Notes: a model not told the origin generated them from the letters alone. DNA of 64,000 bases from Janthinobacterium sp. 61 (GCF_002846335.1 NZ_PJMQ01000001.1:4464001-4528000), one strand, 5' to 3'; positions 39,101 to 49,163 are shown, numbered from the stretch's first letter. A program made the numbers and translations.

Positions 39101-39213
39101 TATCCAAAACGATATCGATGAGCCAATTGATGCAATGCGCCATCAGCCCCTTCCCACCTGCTGACAGGGCGGAAACGGAGGCCGGCCGGCGGCTTTTTTT
39201 GGTGCGCCGCAAT

Positions 39214-39238
39214 ACCAATAATCATCATTCAATTTGGT
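39214..39238. promoter_or_regulatory. Inverted repeat in chvE-xylX divergent region, site 2
   Basis: ACCAAT-N13-TTTGGT shares its arms with site 1 and lies 93 bp before the xylX start. The pair suggests one regulator controls both directions. No other feature is evident in the 375-bp gap. Confidence 0.45.
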
Positions 39239-39330
39239 GATTTTCGTAATTGCGGCGACACAGGGCGGCGCGCAGAATCGGTCCGAACTTGAAGAGCAGC
39301 CATCCCGTCATGAACTTTTGAAAGCTTGCC

Positions 39331-40491
39331 ATGCAGCCGATTTCCCCCGCCTCCCTGTTGCCCGCCGACCTGGCGCAGGCCCTCCTCATCGGCCGCATCT
39401 GGCGTGACGGCCCTTGCATCGTCGCCGTGCGCGCCGGCGAAGTGGTCGATATCACGCGGACGGTGGCGACGGTGGCCGAGCTGTTCGAGCGCGGCGATGC
39501 GCTCGATATCGCCCGCCATGCGCCCGGTATTGCGCTCGGCCCAGTGCAGGCGCTGATGGCGCAGGCGCTGGCCGCGCCTGCCGGCGAGCCGCTGTTGCTG
39601 GCGCCGTGCGACCTGCAGGCCGTCAAGGCCTGCGGCGTGACCTTCGCCGTCAGCCTGCTGGAACGGGTGATCGAGGAACAGGCGGGGGGCGACGCGGCGC
39701 GCGCGGCGAGCCTGCGCGCCGCGCTGCAAACGACATTGGGCAGTGACTTGTCTGCATTAAAACCCGGCTCGGATGCGGCCCAGCGCCTGAAACAGCAGCT
39801 GCAGCAGCGCGGCGCCTGGTCGCAATACATGGAAGTGGGTATCGGCCCCGATGCGGAAGTGTTCACCAAGGCGCAGCCGATGTCGTCGGTGGGCTGCGGC
39901 GCGCAAGTGGGCTTGCTGCCATCGTCCGCCTGGAACAACCCCGAGCCGGAGATCGTCCTGGCCGTCAACAGCCGCGGCGAGGTGCTGGGGGCGAGCTTGG
40001 GCAACGACGTCAACCTGCGCGACATCGAAGGGCGCAGCGCCCTGTTGCTGGGCAAGGCCAAGGATAACAACGGCTCCTGCGCCATCGGCCCCTTCATCCG
40101 CCTGTTTGACGAGGGCTTTACGCTCGATACCGTGCGCCAGGCGGAAGTGTCGCTGCTGATCGAGGGCGCGGACGACGGCTTTGTGCTCGAAGGCGCCAGT
40201 TTCATGCGCGAGATCAGCCGCGACCCGCTCGACCTGGTACGCCAGACAGCAGGCCAGTACCACCAGTATCCGGACGGTTTCATGCTGTTCCTGGGGACCA
40301 TGTTCTCGCCCGTGAAAGACCGCGGTGCGCGGGGCGGCGGCTTTACGCATCACCTGGGCGACCGCGTCACCATCGCCAGCGCCGCGCTGGGCGCGCTGGT
40401 CAACGAAGTGCAGCGCTGCGATGCGATCCTTCCCTGGACGTTTGGCGTGCGCGCGCTGTACCAGAACCTGGCCCAACGCGGCTTGCTTTGA
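39331..40491 (+). CDS. xylX: 2-keto-3-deoxy-xylonate dehydratase, FAH family (XylX-like)
   Basis: A 386-residue protein of the fumarylacetoacetate-hydrolase superfamily. Motifs include YMEVGIGPDAEVFTKAQPMS, PEPEIVLAVNSRGEVLGASL with acidic metal ligands, and NDVNLRDIEGRSALLLGKAK. In the Weimberg pathway XylX converts 2-keto-3-deoxy-xylonate to alpha-ketoglutarate semialdehyde. Co-location with a XylB-type dehydrogenase and a xylonate dehydratase strongly supports that role over a generic FAH hydrolase. Confidence 0.86.
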   Translation: MQPISPASLLPADLAQALLIGRIWRDGPCIVAVRAGEVVDITRTVATVAELFERGDALDIARHAPGIALGPVQALMAQALAAPAGEPLLLAPCDLQAVKACGVTFAVSLLERVIEEQAGGDAARAASLRAALQTTLGSDLSALKPGSDAAQRLKQQLQQRGAWSQYMEVGIGPDAEVFTKAQPMSSVGCGAQVGLLPSSAWNNPEPEIVLAVNSRGEVLGASLGNDVNLRDIEGRSALLLGKAKDNNGSCAIGPFIRLFDEGFTLDTVRQAEVSLLIEGADDGFVLEGASFMREISRDPLDLVRQTAGQYHQYPDGFMLFLGTMFSPVKDRGARGGGFTHHLGDRVTIASAALGALVNEVQRCDAILPWTFGVRALYQNLAQRGLL

Positions 40492-40517
40492 TCCGTTTTT
40501 TTTAAGAGAGAGACACC

Positions 40518-41285
40518 ATGCAGCACGCAATCTATCCCAGCCTGGCCGGCAAGCACGTCGTCATCACGGGCGGCGGCACCGGTATCGGCGTGGCCATCGT
40601 CGAAGCGTTCGCGCGCCAGGGCGCCCACGTCACCTTTCTCGACATCGCCCGTGCAGCGTCGCTGGCGCTGCAAGAGAAGCTCGCCCACTTGCCGCAGCCG
40701 CCCGTTTTCCGCTATTGCGACCTGACCGACCTGGGTGCCCTGGCCGCCACTTTCGCCGAGATCGAACACAGCGCGGGCGCCACGGATATCCTCATCAACA
40801 ACGCAGCCAATGACGACCGCCACCAGCTGCAGGATGTCACGCCCGCCTACTGGGACGAGCGCATCGCTGTCAACCTGCGCCACCAGTATTTCTGCGCCCA
40901 GGCAGTGGCGCCGGCCATGCGCGCCAAGGGCAGTGGTGTAATCCTCAACCTGGGCTCGATTTCCTGGCACCTGGCGCAAGCGAACCTGTCAATCTACATG
41001 ACGGCGAAAGCCGGGATCGAGGGCCTGACGCGCGGCCTGGCGCGCGACCTGGGCGTGCATGGCATCCGCGTCAACTGCATCATTCCCGGCGCCGTGCGTA
41101 CGCCGCGCCAGGAAAAACTGTGGCATACGCCGGAAGCGGAAGCCGTGATCCTGCAGGGACAATGCCTGCAGTTGCGCGTGGAGCCGGAGGACGTGGCGGC
41201 GCTGGCATTGTTTCTGGCGTCGGACAACGCGGCCAAGTGCGCCGGACGCGAATACTATGTCGACGCTGGCTGGTACGGCGCATGA
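40518..41285 (+). CDS. xylB: D-xylose 1-dehydrogenase, SDR family (XylB-like)
   Basis: A 255-residue short-chain dehydrogenase oxidising D-xylose to xylonolactone. TGGGTGIG is the NAD(P) motif, with catalytic Ser147, Tyr160 and Lys164 (YMTAK). GSISWHLAQANLSIYMTAKA and IIPGAVRTPRQEKLWHTPE closely resemble Caulobacter XylB as I recall it. GAGAGA lies upstream. The stop overlaps the xylD start (ATGA). Here xylB means the dehydrogenase, not xylulokinase. Confidence 0.88.
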   Translation: MQHAIYPSLAGKHVVITGGGTGIGVAIVEAFARQGAHVTFLDIARAASLALQEKLAHLPQPPVFRYCDLTDLGALAATFAEIEHSAGATDILINNAANDDRHQLQDVTPAYWDERIAVNLRHQYFCAQAVAPAMRAKGSGVILNLGSISWHLAQANLSIYMTAKAGIEGLTRGLARDLGVHGIRVNCIIPGAVRTPRQEKLWHTPEAEAVILQGQCLQLRVEPEDVAALALFLASDNAAKCAGREYYVDAGWYGA

Positions 41286-43069
41286 ACATTCCAGCCCAAC
41301 GCCAGGCGCGGCGCTTCCGCTCGCAGGACTGGTTCGACAATCCCGACCACATCGACATGACGGCGCTGTACCTGGAGCGCTTCATGAACTACGGGATCAC
41401 GGCCGAGGAGCTGCGTTCGGGCCGGCCCATCATCGGCATTGCGCAAAGCGGCAGCGACATCAGTCCCTGCAACCGCATCCACCTGGAACTGGCGCAGCGC
41501 GTGCGCGACGGCATCCGCGACGCCGGCGGCATCCCGATGGAATTTCCGCTGCACCCGATCTTCGAGAACTGCCGCCGTCCTACGGCCGCGCTGGACCGCA
41601 ACCTGGCGTATCTGGGCCTGGTGGAAATCCTGCATGGCTACCCGATCGACGCCGTGGTGCTGACCACCGGCTGCGACAAGACCACGCCGGCCCAGCTGAT
41701 GGCTGCCGCCACGGTCGATATTCCCGCCATCGTGCTGTCGGGCGGTCCCATGCTCGATGGCTGGATGGACGGTGAACTGGTGGGTTCCGGAGCCGCCATC
41801 TGGAAGGGCCGCCGCCAGCTGTCTGCCGGCTTGATCGACAACGACAAATTCCTGCAAATCGCCGCTGCCTCGGCGCCGTCGGCCGGCCACTGCAACACCA
41901 TGGGCACGGCATCGACCATGAATGCGCTGGCCGAGGCGCTGGGCATGTCGCTGACTGGCTGCTCGGCCATTCCCGCGCCGTACCGCGAACGGGGCCAGAT
42001 CGCCTACGAAACGGGGCGGCGCATCGTCGACCTGGCGTTCGAGGACGTGCGTCCGTCGAGCATCCTCACACGCGAAGCGTTCCTGGACGCCATCATCGTC
42101 AACGCGGCCATCGGCGGCTCCACCAATGCCCAGCCGCATCTGATGGCCATGGCCCGCCATGCGGGCGTGGAACTGCACTCGAGCGACTGGATGGAGCACG
42201 GCTACGACGTGCCCCTGCTCCTCAACATGCAGCCGGCCGGAAAATACCTGGGCGAGCGCTTCCACCGCGCCGGCGGCGTGCCTGCCGTGATGTGGGAGTT
42301 GCAGCAGGCGGGCTTGCTGCACACGCAGCGGCCCACCGTCACGGGCCAGAGCATGGCGGTGAACCTGGCCGGGCGCGAGAGCGCGGACCGCGAGATGATT
42401 CGTCCGTTTGCCGCGCCATTGAAGGAAAAGGCCGGTTTCATGGCCTTGCAGGGCAATCTGTTCGACTTCGCCATCATGAAGACCAGCGTGATTTCGCCCG
42501 CTTTCCGCGAGCGATACCTGTCGCGTTCCGGCAGCGAAGGTGTGTTCGAGGCGCGCGCCATCGTCTTTGACGGTTCAAACGACTACCACGCGCGCATCAA
42601 CGACCCGGCATTGGCCATCGACGACAGCTGCATGCTGGTCATGCGCGGCGCCGGCCCCGTGGGCTGGCCCGGTTCGGCCGAAGTGGTCAACATGCAGCCG
42701 CCCGATGCCTTGCTCAAGGCGGGCATCCTGAACTTGCCAACCCTGGGCGACGGGCGCCAGTCGGGCACGTCGGACAGCCCTTCGATCCTGAACGCGTCGC
42801 CGGAAAGCGCGGTCGGTGGCGGCCTGGCGCTGCTGCGCACGGGCGACATCATCCGCGTGGACCTGAACGCGGGCCGCTGCGACATGCTGGTCGATGCCTT
42901 AGAGCTGGCGCGCCGCGCACAGGAACTGCCGCCGCCCGTCAACGACAGCGCCACGCCGTGGCAGGAGATCTACCGCGCCAGCGTGGGCCAGCTGGAAACG
43001 GGCGCCTGCATGGAGCTGGCGCTGAAATACCGTGCCGTGGGCCAGACCCTGCCGCGCCACAACCATTAG
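41282..43069 (+). CDS. xylD: D-xylonate dehydratase, IlvD/EDD family
   Basis: A 595-residue iron-sulfur dehydratase turning xylonate into 2-keto-3-deoxy-xylonate. Cluster-ligand cysteines are Cys63 (SPCNR), Cys131 (TGCDKTTPA) and Cys204 (AGHCNTMGTAST). AAIGGSTNAQPHLMA and the C-terminal DGRQSGTSDSPSILN are family signatures. The TSDSPS reading where ILVD has SGT-type residues is typical of sugar-acid members. It starts at ATG 41282, overlapping xylB. Confidence 0.9.
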   Translation: MNIPAQRQARRFRSQDWFDNPDHIDMTALYLERFMNYGITAEELRSGRPIIGIAQSGSDISPCNRIHLELAQRVRDGIRDAGGIPMEFPLHPIFENCRRPTAALDRNLAYLGLVEILHGYPIDAVVLTTGCDKTTPAQLMAAATVDIPAIVLSGGPMLDGWMDGELVGSGAAIWKGRRQLSAGLIDNDKFLQIAAASAPSAGHCNTMGTASTMNALAEALGMSLTGCSAIPAPYRERGQIAYETGRRIVDLAFEDVRPSSILTREAFLDAIIVNAAIGGSTNAQPHLMAMARHAGVELHSSDWMEHGYDVPLLLNMQPAGKYLGERFHRAGGVPAVMWELQQAGLLHTQRPTVTGQSMAVNLAGRESADREMIRPFAAPLKEKAGFMALQGNLFDFAIMKTSVISPAFRERYLSRSGSEGVFEARAIVFDGSNDYHARINDPALAIDDSCMLVMRGAGPVGWPGSAEVVNMQPPDALLKAGILNLPTLGDGRQSGTSDSPSILNASPESAVGGGLALLRTGDIIRVDLNAGRCDMLVDALELARRAQELPPPVNDSATPWQEIYRASVGQLETGACMELALKYRAVGQTLPRHNH

Positions 43070-43075
43070 TAGCAC

Positions 43076-43110
43076 GTAGGTCGGGTTAGCCGTTACGGCG
43101 CAACCCGACG
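43076..43110 (+). repeat. REP-like palindromic repeat, copy 1
   Basis: GTAGGTCGGGTTAGC followed by a loop and GCAACCCGACG. It lies between xylD and xylF. It shares the GTAGGTCGG head with two further copies at 44.2-44.3 kb. Confidence 0.65.
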
Positions 43111-43172
43111 TGATTGTAGAAGTACCCCGCAGTGAAAAAACGTTGTTAATAAAATCCACAAGGAGACACACA

Positions 43173-44174
43173 ATGAACAAGATCATCAGTGCAGCCATCA
43201 TGACCGCCATGCTGGCATTGACCAGCAGCGCCGCCCTGGCCGATGCGAAAAACCCGAAGATCGGTTTTTCCATCGACGATTTGCGCGTGGAACGCTGGAC
43301 GCGCGACCGCGATTTCTTCATCGCCGCCGCCGAAAAGCAGGGCGCCAAGGTCTTCGTGCAATCGGCCGACGCCAGCGAGCAGCGCCAGATTTCGCAGATC
43401 GAGAACCTGATCTCGCGCGGCGTGGACGTGCTGGTGATCGTGCCGTTCAACGCCACAGTCCTCAACAACACCGTCAAGGAGGCGAAAAAGGCCGGCATCA
43501 AGGTGCTGTCGTATGACCGCCTGATCCTGAACGCCGATATCGATGCGTATATCTCGTTCGACAACGAGAAAGTGGGCGAAATGCAGGCCGAAGGCGTGAC
43601 CAAGCTGCAGCCGAAGGGCAATTACTACCTGCTGGGCGGCTCGCCGACCGACAACAACGCCAAGATGCTGCGCGAAGGCCAGATGAAGGTACTGAAACCG
43701 TTCATCGACAAGGGTGACATCAAGATCGTTGGCCAGCAGTGGGTGAAGGACTGGAGCGCCACCGAAGCGCTGTCCATCGTGGAAAACGCGCTGACGGCCA
43801 ACGGCAACAAGATCGACGCCATCGTCGCCTCGAACGACGGCACGGCCGGCGGCGCCATCCAGGCGCTGGCCGCGCAAAAGCTGGCCGGCAAGGTGCCGGT
43901 CTCGGGCCAGGACGCCGATCTGGCGGCGGTGAAACGCGTGATCGCCGGCACGCAATCGATGACCGTCTACAAACCGTTGAAAACGATCGCTTCGGAAGCG
44001 GCCAAGCTGGCCATCCAGCTGGCGCGCAATGAAAAGCCGGCCTACAACTCCAGCTATGACAACGGTTTGAAAAAGGTCAGCACCGTGCTGCTCAAACCGA
44101 CGCCCTTGACCAAGGCGAATGTGAACATTCTCGTCGATGACGGCTTCTATACCAAGGCGCAGCTGGGTAATTGA
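43173..44174 (+). CDS. xylF: Xylose ABC transporter substrate-binding protein
   Basis: A 333-residue periplasmic protein with a signal ending near ALA-D. KIGFSIDDLRVERWTRDRDF is the XylF start, with the paired Arg/Trp sugar contacts. VLSYDRLILNADIDAYISFD and AIVASNDGTAGGAIQALAA follow. AAGGAGACACAC precedes the ATG at 43173. It is the first gene of the rightward operon that continues at least to dgoA-type genes. Confidence 0.92.
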   Translation: MNKIISAAIMTAMLALTSSAALADAKNPKIGFSIDDLRVERWTRDRDFFIAAAEKQGAKVFVQSADASEQRQISQIENLISRGVDVLVIVPFNATVLNNTVKEAKKAGIKVLSYDRLILNADIDAYISFDNEKVGEMQAEGVTKLQPKGNYYLLGGSPTDNNAKMLREGQMKVLKPFIDKGDIKIVGQQWVKDWSATEALSIVENALTANGNKIDAIVASNDGTAGGAIQALAAQKLAGKVPVSGQDADLAAVKRVIAGTQSMTVYKPLKTIASEAAKLAIQLARNEKPAYNSSYDNGLKKVSTVLLKPTPLTKANVNILVDDGFYTKAQLGN

Positions 44175-44187
44175 TCACCCGCTTGAT

Positions 44188-44222
44188 GTCGGCTTACGCG
44201 CTGCGCGCTAAGCCGACCTACG
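44188..44222 (-). repeat. REP-like palindromic repeat, copy 2
   Basis: Read on the minus strand: GTAGGTCGGCTTAGC, then GCAGCG, then a tail ending TAAGCCGACA. It is opposite in orientation to copy 3, 78 bp away. The pair forms a BIME-like unit filling the xylF-xylG gap. Confidence 0.72.
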
Positions 44223-44299
44223 ATTGCCCGCATCGGCCGTTATCCGACAATCGCCGGCTCCGGAAACGCCGGTTGTGGTGTCGGCCGTCCGCATCGATC

Positions 44300-44341
44300 G
44301 TAGGTCGGATTAGCGACGCCTTGGCGTCGCGTAATCCGACA
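44300..44341 (+). repeat. REP-like palindromic repeat, copy 3
   Basis: GTAGGTCGGATTAGCGACGC, loop, then a mirrored tail ending GTAATCCGACA. It probably acts as an mRNA stabilising structure between the binding protein and the ATPase. Confidence 0.72.
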
Positions 44342-44372
44342 TTTCCCCCCCGTATCCGCAACGAGAGTGAGC

Positions 44373-45944
44373 ATGTCCGACTATCTGCTTAAAATGAAAG
44401 GCATCGTCAAACAGTTTGGCGGTGTCCGCGCGCTTGACGGCATCGACCTGCAGGTGCGGGCCGGCGAGTGCATCGGCTTGTGCGGCGAGAATGGCGCAGG
44501 CAAGTCAACCCTGATGAAGGTGCTGTCCGGCGTCTACCCGCACGGCACCTGGGATGGTGACATCCTGTGGGATGGCCAGCCTTTGCGCGCGCAATCGATC
44601 CGCGACACGGAAGACGCGGGCATCATCATCATCCACCAGGAACTGATGCTGGTGCCGCAGCTGTCCGTGGCCGAGAATATCTTCATGGGCCGCGAGCTCA
44701 CCCTGCCGGGCGGGCGCATGCATTATGCGGCCATGTACAAGCGCGCCGACGAGCTGCTGCGCGAACTGAAAATTCCCGAACTGAACGTGGCGCAGCCCGT
44801 GATGAACTACGGCGGTGGCCACCAGCAACTGGTGGAAATCGCCAAGGCGCTGAACAAGAATGCGCGCTTGCTGATTCTCGACGAGCCGTCGTCGTCGCTG
44901 ACGGCGTCGGAAATCGCCGTGCTGCTCGATATCCTGCGTGCTCTGAAAGCCAAGGGCGTCACCTGCATCTACATTTCGCACAAGCTCGATGAAGTGGCGG
45001 CCATCTGCGACACCATCGTCGTCATCCGCGACGGCAAGCATATCGCCACCACGCCGATGGCGCAGATGAATGTGGAACGCATCATCGCGCAGATGGTGGG
45101 CCGCGAAATGAACCAGCTGTATCCGCAGCGCACAAAAAAAGATGCGATCGGCGAGGTGCTGTTCGAGGCACGCCACGTGAGCTGCATCGACGCCGACAAT
45201 CCGCAGCGCAAGCGCGTCGACGACGTCTCGTTCACCCTGCGCAAAGGCGAGATCCTCGGCATCGCCGGTCTCGTCGGGGCGGGGCGCACGGAGCTGGTCT
45301 CGGCCCTGTTCGGCGCCTATCAGGGGCCGTGCCAGGCCGAAGTCTGGCTCGATGGCCGCAAGATCGATACCCGCTCGCCGCAAAAGGCGATTGCCATGGG
45401 CCTGGCCATGGTGCCGGAAGACCGCAAGCATCACGGCATCGTGCCCGATCTCGACGTGGGGCAGAACATCACCCTGGCCGTGCTGGAGCAATTCGCGCGC
45501 GCCACGCGCATCGATGGAGAGGCTGAATTGAAGGCCGTGCGCGGCGAGATCGCCCAGCTCGAACTGAAGGCGGCCAGCCCGTCGCTGCCCATTACGAGCT
45601 TGTCGGGCGGCAACCAGCAAAAAGCCGTGCTGGCGAAGATGCTGCTGACGCGCCCGCGCGTGCTGATCCTCGACGAGCCCACGCGCGGCGTCGATGTGGG
45701 CGCCAAATATGAAATCTACAAATTGATGCTGGCGCTGGCCGACCAGGGCGTGGCCATCATCATGGTCTCGTCGGAACTGGCAGAAGTGCTGGGCGTGTCC
45801 GACCGCGTGCTGGTGATGGGCGAGGGCCGCCTGCGCGGCGACTTTATCAACGATGGCCTGAGCCAGGAAACCGTGCTGGCGGCGGCGCTGGACCAGCGCC
45901 CGGTGCCAGCCGCCCATACCGACAACAAGGAACCCGCAGCATGA
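44373..45944 (+). CDS. xylG: Xylose ABC transporter ATPase
   Basis: A 523-residue double ABC protein. The first domain has [20 protein letters not shown] and [15 protein letters not shown]. The second has the degenerate [11 protein letters not shown], the signature [17 protein letters not shown] and [30 protein letters not shown] is the usual N-terminus. ATG 44373 is preferred; a GTG six bases earlier is in frame. Confidence 0.93.
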   Translation: MSDYLLKMKGIVKQFGGVRALDGIDLQVRAGECIGLCGENGAGKSTLMKVLSGVYPHGTWDGDILWDGQPLRAQSIRDTEDAGIIIIHQELMLVPQLSVAENIFMGRELTLPGGRMHYAAMYKRADELLRELKIPELNVAQPVMNYGGGHQQLVEIAKALNKNARLLILDEPSSSLTASEIAVLLDILRALKAKGVTCIYISHKLDEVAAICDTIVVIRDGKHIATTPMAQMNVERIIAQMVGREMNQLYPQRTKKDAIGEVLFEARHVSCIDADNPQRKRVDDVSFTLRKGEILGIAGLVGAGRTELVSALFGAYQGPCQAEVWLDGRKIDTRSPQKAIAMGLAMVPEDRKHHGIVPDLDVGQNITLAVLEQFARATRIDGEAELKAVRGEIAQLELKAASPSLPITSLSGGNQQKAVLAKMLLTRPRVLILDEPTRGVDVGAKYEIYKLMLALADQGVAIIMVSSELAEVLGVSDRVLVMGEGRLRGDFINDGLSQETVLAAALDQRPVPAAHTDNKEPAA

Positions 45945-47083
45945 AACCGCACAGTATCAAACAGCTGTTCACCCAATACAAGATGCTGGCCCTGCTGATC
46001 GCGGTCGCCTTGATCTGGGCCTTCTTTTCGTGGAAGACGCAGGGCAGTTTCCTCACACCGCGCAACCTGTCGAACCTGCTGCGCCAGATGTCCGTCACCG
46101 GCATCCTCGCCTGCGGCATGGTGCTGGTGATTATCGCCGGCGAGATAGACCTGTCGATCGGCTCCCTGCTGGGCCTATTAGGCGGTATCGCCGCCGTGCT
46201 GGATGTGACGCAGCACTGGCCGCTGGCGCTGAACCTGGCGGCAGTACTCGGCTGCGGCCTGGTGATAGGTTTGCTCAATGGCTACCTGACGGCGTACCGG
46301 GGCATCCCCTCCTTTATTGTCGGACTGGGCGGCATGCTGGCGTATCGCGGCATCCTGTTGGGCATCACGGGCGGTATCACGATCGCGCCCGTCTCCGAGC
46401 CTATGGTCTACCTGGGGCAAGGCTACCTGCCCGCGATGCCCGGCATTGCGCTGGGCATCGGCCTGTTCCTGCTGGCCGCCTTCCTGACGTGGCGCGCGCG
46501 CGCCAGCCGCGCGCAGCATGGCTTGCCACAGACGGCGCCCTGGGCCGATGGCTTGCGCCTGGCCGTCATCGGCGCCGTGCTGTATGCCTTCGTGCAAACC
46601 CTGAACGGTTATGAAGGCATCCCGCTGCCCGTGCTGTTGCTGCTGGCCTTGCTGGGACTGTTCAGCTACATCACCAGCCAGACCGTGTTTGGCCGCCGCA
46701 TCTACGCCGTGGGCAGCAATATGGAGGCGACGCGTTTGTCCGGCATCAACGTGAAAGCCGTCAAGCTGTGGATCTTCGGCATCATGGGCCTGATGTGCGC
46801 GCTGGCTGGCCTGATCAACACGGGCCGGCTGGCGGCCGGGTCGCCGTCAGCCGGCACCTTCAGCGAACTCGATGCCATCGCCGCCTGCTTCATCGGCGGC
46901 ACTTCGATGCGCGGCGGCTCGGGCACGGTGTATGGCGCCTTGATCGGCGCGCTGGTGATGGCCAGCCTGGATAACGGCATGTCCATGCTGGACGTCGACA
47001 CTTACTGGCAGATGATCGTGAAAGGCAGTATCCTCACCCTCGCCGTGTGGGTCGATGTCAGCACGCGGGCAGGGCGCAGATAG
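45941..47083 (+). CDS. xylH: Xylose ABC transporter permease
   Basis: A 380-residue CUT2 permease with about ten helices. [20 protein letters not shown] is the family motif. [20 protein letters not shown] is the coupling loop, and [20 protein letters not shown] ends the core. The ATG overlaps the xylG stop. Confidence 0.93.
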   Translation: MKPHSIKQLFTQYKMLALLIAVALIWAFFSWKTQGSFLTPRNLSNLLRQMSVTGILACGMVLVIIAGEIDLSIGSLLGLLGGIAAVLDVTQHWPLALNLAAVLGCGLVIGLLNGYLTAYRGIPSFIVGLGGMLAYRGILLGITGGITIAPVSEPMVYLGQGYLPAMPGIALGIGLFLLAAFLTWRARASRAQHGLPQTAPWADGLRLAVIGAVLYAFVQTLNGYEGIPLPVLLLLALLGLFSYITSQTVFGRRIYAVGSNMEATRLSGINVKAVKLWIFGIMGLMCALAGLINTGRLAAGSPSAGTFSELDAIAACFIGGTSMRGGSGTVYGALIGALVMASLDNGMSMLDVDTYWQMIVKGSILTLAVWVDVSTRAGRR

Positions 47084-47115
47084 CCGTGAAAAAATCTGGC
47101 ACGGGAGGAGACACC

Positions 47116-48315
47116 ATGAAGATGCCGACCGCGCACCGGATCGCGCTGCTGTTTAACGGGAATAAGATCTACGACCGCGACATCATCGCGGGCATCGCCG
47201 CCTACCTGAATACCACGCGCGTGTCGTGGGACCTGTTCCTGGAAGAGGATTTTCGCTGCCGCCTGCCCGGCATCGAACGCTGGCAAGGCGACGGCATCAT
47301 CGCCGATTTCGATGATCCCGCCGTCTGCGCTGCGCTGGCCCACAGCCGTCTGCCCGTGGTGGCCGTTGGCGGCTCGTATGCGCGCACGGACGATTACCCG
47401 GCCGGCATTCCGTATGTGGCAACCGATAATTTCAAGATCGTCAAGCTGGCCTATGAGCACCTGGTGGAAGCGGGCCTGACGCGCTTTGCCTGTTTCAGCC
47501 TGCCCGAGGCGGACGTCAACCGCTGGGCGCAGGAGCGCGAAACGGCTTTTTGCGCATTGATGGAGCGCGACCACATGCGCGCCGACGTGTACCGGGGCGT
47601 CGCCACCAGCGCGCCCGCGTGGGATGAAGCGGTGGAGCAGCAGATCGCCTGGCTCAACAGCCTGGAAAAACCCGTCGGCATCATCGCCGTCAGCGACGCG
47701 CGCGCGCGCCAGCTGCTGCAAGCCTGCATGCATGCGGGCATCGCCGTGCCGGAGCAAGTGGCCCTGATCGGCATCGACAACGATCCGCTGGCGCGCATGC
47801 TCACGCGCATTCCGCTCAGTTCCGTGATCCAGGGAACGGAGGAAATGGGCCGCACGGCGGCGCATTTGCTGCACCAGATGCTGAATGGCGCGCGCCTGTC
47901 CGGCACGCGCATCCTGGTACCGCCGGCCGGCCTGAACGTGCTTGCCTCCACCCGCCACCAGCCCTTCCAGCATCCGCAGGTGATGCAGGCGCGCCACTTC
48001 ATCCGCCAGTATGCGTGCCAGGGCATCAAGACGGAGCAGGTGGCCGATTACGTGGGGGTGTCGAGGTCTTCGCTCGAATCGCACTTTCGCCATGAGCTGG
48101 GGCGCAGCGTGCACGACGAGATCCTGCATTTCAAGCTCGATGCGGCCAAGACCCTGCTGGCGCGCGGGCCGGGGCAGGTGGCCGAGGTGGCTGTGCGTTG
48201 CGGCTTTACCACGGTGCAGTACATGCATGCCGTCTTCAAGCGCGAACTCGGTTGCACGCCGCGCGAATTCCAGCAACGCAGCCGGCCACCTCCAGCCCCC
48301 GGACAGGCGCCATGA
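47116..48315 (+). CDS. xylR: XylR-type transcriptional regulator (LacI-like sensor plus AraC HTH)
   Basis: A 399-residue regulator. Residues ~10-275 form a periplasmic-binding-protein fold that would sense xylose (IALLFNGNKIYDRDIIAGIA, VALIGIDNDPLARMLT). The C-terminal ~100 residues are an AraC-type double helix-turn-helix (QVADYVGVSRSSLESHFRHE and VAVRCGFTTVQYMHAVFKRE). GGGAGGAG precedes ATG 47116. It is the obvious candidate activator of xylX-xylB-xylD and xylFGH. Confidence 0.9.
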   Translation: MKMPTAHRIALLFNGNKIYDRDIIAGIAAYLNTTRVSWDLFLEEDFRCRLPGIERWQGDGIIADFDDPAVCAALAHSRLPVVAVGGSYARTDDYPAGIPYVATDNFKIVKLAYEHLVEAGLTRFACFSLPEADVNRWAQERETAFCALMERDHMRADVYRGVATSAPAWDEAVEQQIAWLNSLEKPVGIIAVSDARARQLLQACMHAGIAVPEQVALIGIDNDPLARMLTRIPLSSVIQGTEEMGRTAAHLLHQMLNGARLSGTRILVPPAGLNVLASTRHQPFQHPQVMQARHFIRQYACQGIKTEQVADYVGVSRSSLESHFRHELGRSVHDEILHFKLDAAKTLLARGPGQVAEVAVRCGFTTVQYMHAVFKRELGCTPREFQQRSRPPPAPGQAP

Positions 48316-49079
48316 TGCATCTGCTGCGCAATGCGCGCGGCATGCGCGTGGCCATCGACGCGCACGATGCCAGTGTGCGGGCCTGGTGGGCGCCCGACCG
48401 CTATGGCCGCCTGGCCGATGTGCTTGGAGCGGTGCCCCCTGCGGGGCGTGCTTCCACGGGCTGGCAGTGTGCATCGCCGGACGACGGCCACTTGCTGTTG
48501 CGCCTGGCACAAGACGGCCTGTCGGTGCACCTGGCTTACCGGCTCGACGACGATGGCAGCCTGCACCTCGATTGCACTGCCACGGCCGATACTGTTTCCC
48601 GTTTTGCGCTTGCTGCGCCCCTGTTCAATCTGCAGGGCCGCCGTGCCAGCGTGGGCGACCATGTGCTGCGCCTGGCCGCCGATCGCTACTGGCCCGGCGG
48701 CGGCGCGGGCGGCGCTCCTCTCGATGTGGCCGGCAGCGCGTTTGACTTCCGCCAGCCGGCGCCGCTCGCTTCGCGCCTGGCCTGGCCCGCGCTGGTGCAC
48801 TTGCCGGGATTCCGGCATGACTTTTACTGGACGGGCTGCGGCCAGCTGCGCGAAGCGGCGCGGGTTGCCGACCCCGCTTCCGGCCGGGTCTTGCGTTTTT
48901 CCAGTACCCAGGAGAGCTGCCGTCTGTACTCCGATGCGCGCTGTTTTTCCCTGCTGGCGCAGGGCGTGCAATTGCAGCCGGGACAGGTGAAGCAGTTCAA
49001 GCTCGCCTACCGATTGGGCGTGCAGGATATCGACGCGTTTGACATATCAGAACCGGTATCAATGATGTCAAATAAGTGA
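48312..49079 (+). CDS. Aldose 1-epimerase-like protein, probably catalytically altered
   Basis: A 255-residue galactose-mutarotase-fold protein. Alignment by eye is good in the middle: PLFNLQGRRASVGDHVLRL, then AADRYWP and AGSAFDFRQPAPLASRL match the family ADRYxP and GTPFDFR segments. Where active enzymes have the NHxYxNL histidine, this one reads NLQGRRAS. The C-terminal Glu position appears to be Gln (GVQLQPGQ). It may be a sugar-binding relative or a diverged epimerase. Its ATG overlaps the xylR stop. Confidence 0.68.
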   Translation: MMHLLRNARGMRVAIDAHDASVRAWWAPDRYGRLADVLGAVPPAGRASTGWQCASPDDGHLLLRLAQDGLSVHLAYRLDDDGSLHLDCTATADTVSRFALAAPLFNLQGRRASVGDHVLRLAADRYWPGGGAGGAPLDVAGSAFDFRQPAPLASRLAWPALVHLPGFRHDFYWTGCGQLREAARVADPASGRVLRFSSTQESCRLYSDARCFSLLAQGVQLQPGQVKQFKLAYRLGVQDIDAFDISEPVSMMSNK

Positions 49080-49163
49080 TTGGTCAGATATGCGTGGCAG
49101 TTCTACCATGGGGTGGTTTTTCCCTCATTTATTTTTGCCCTTACCAACGCTGCGAACCTGCCC

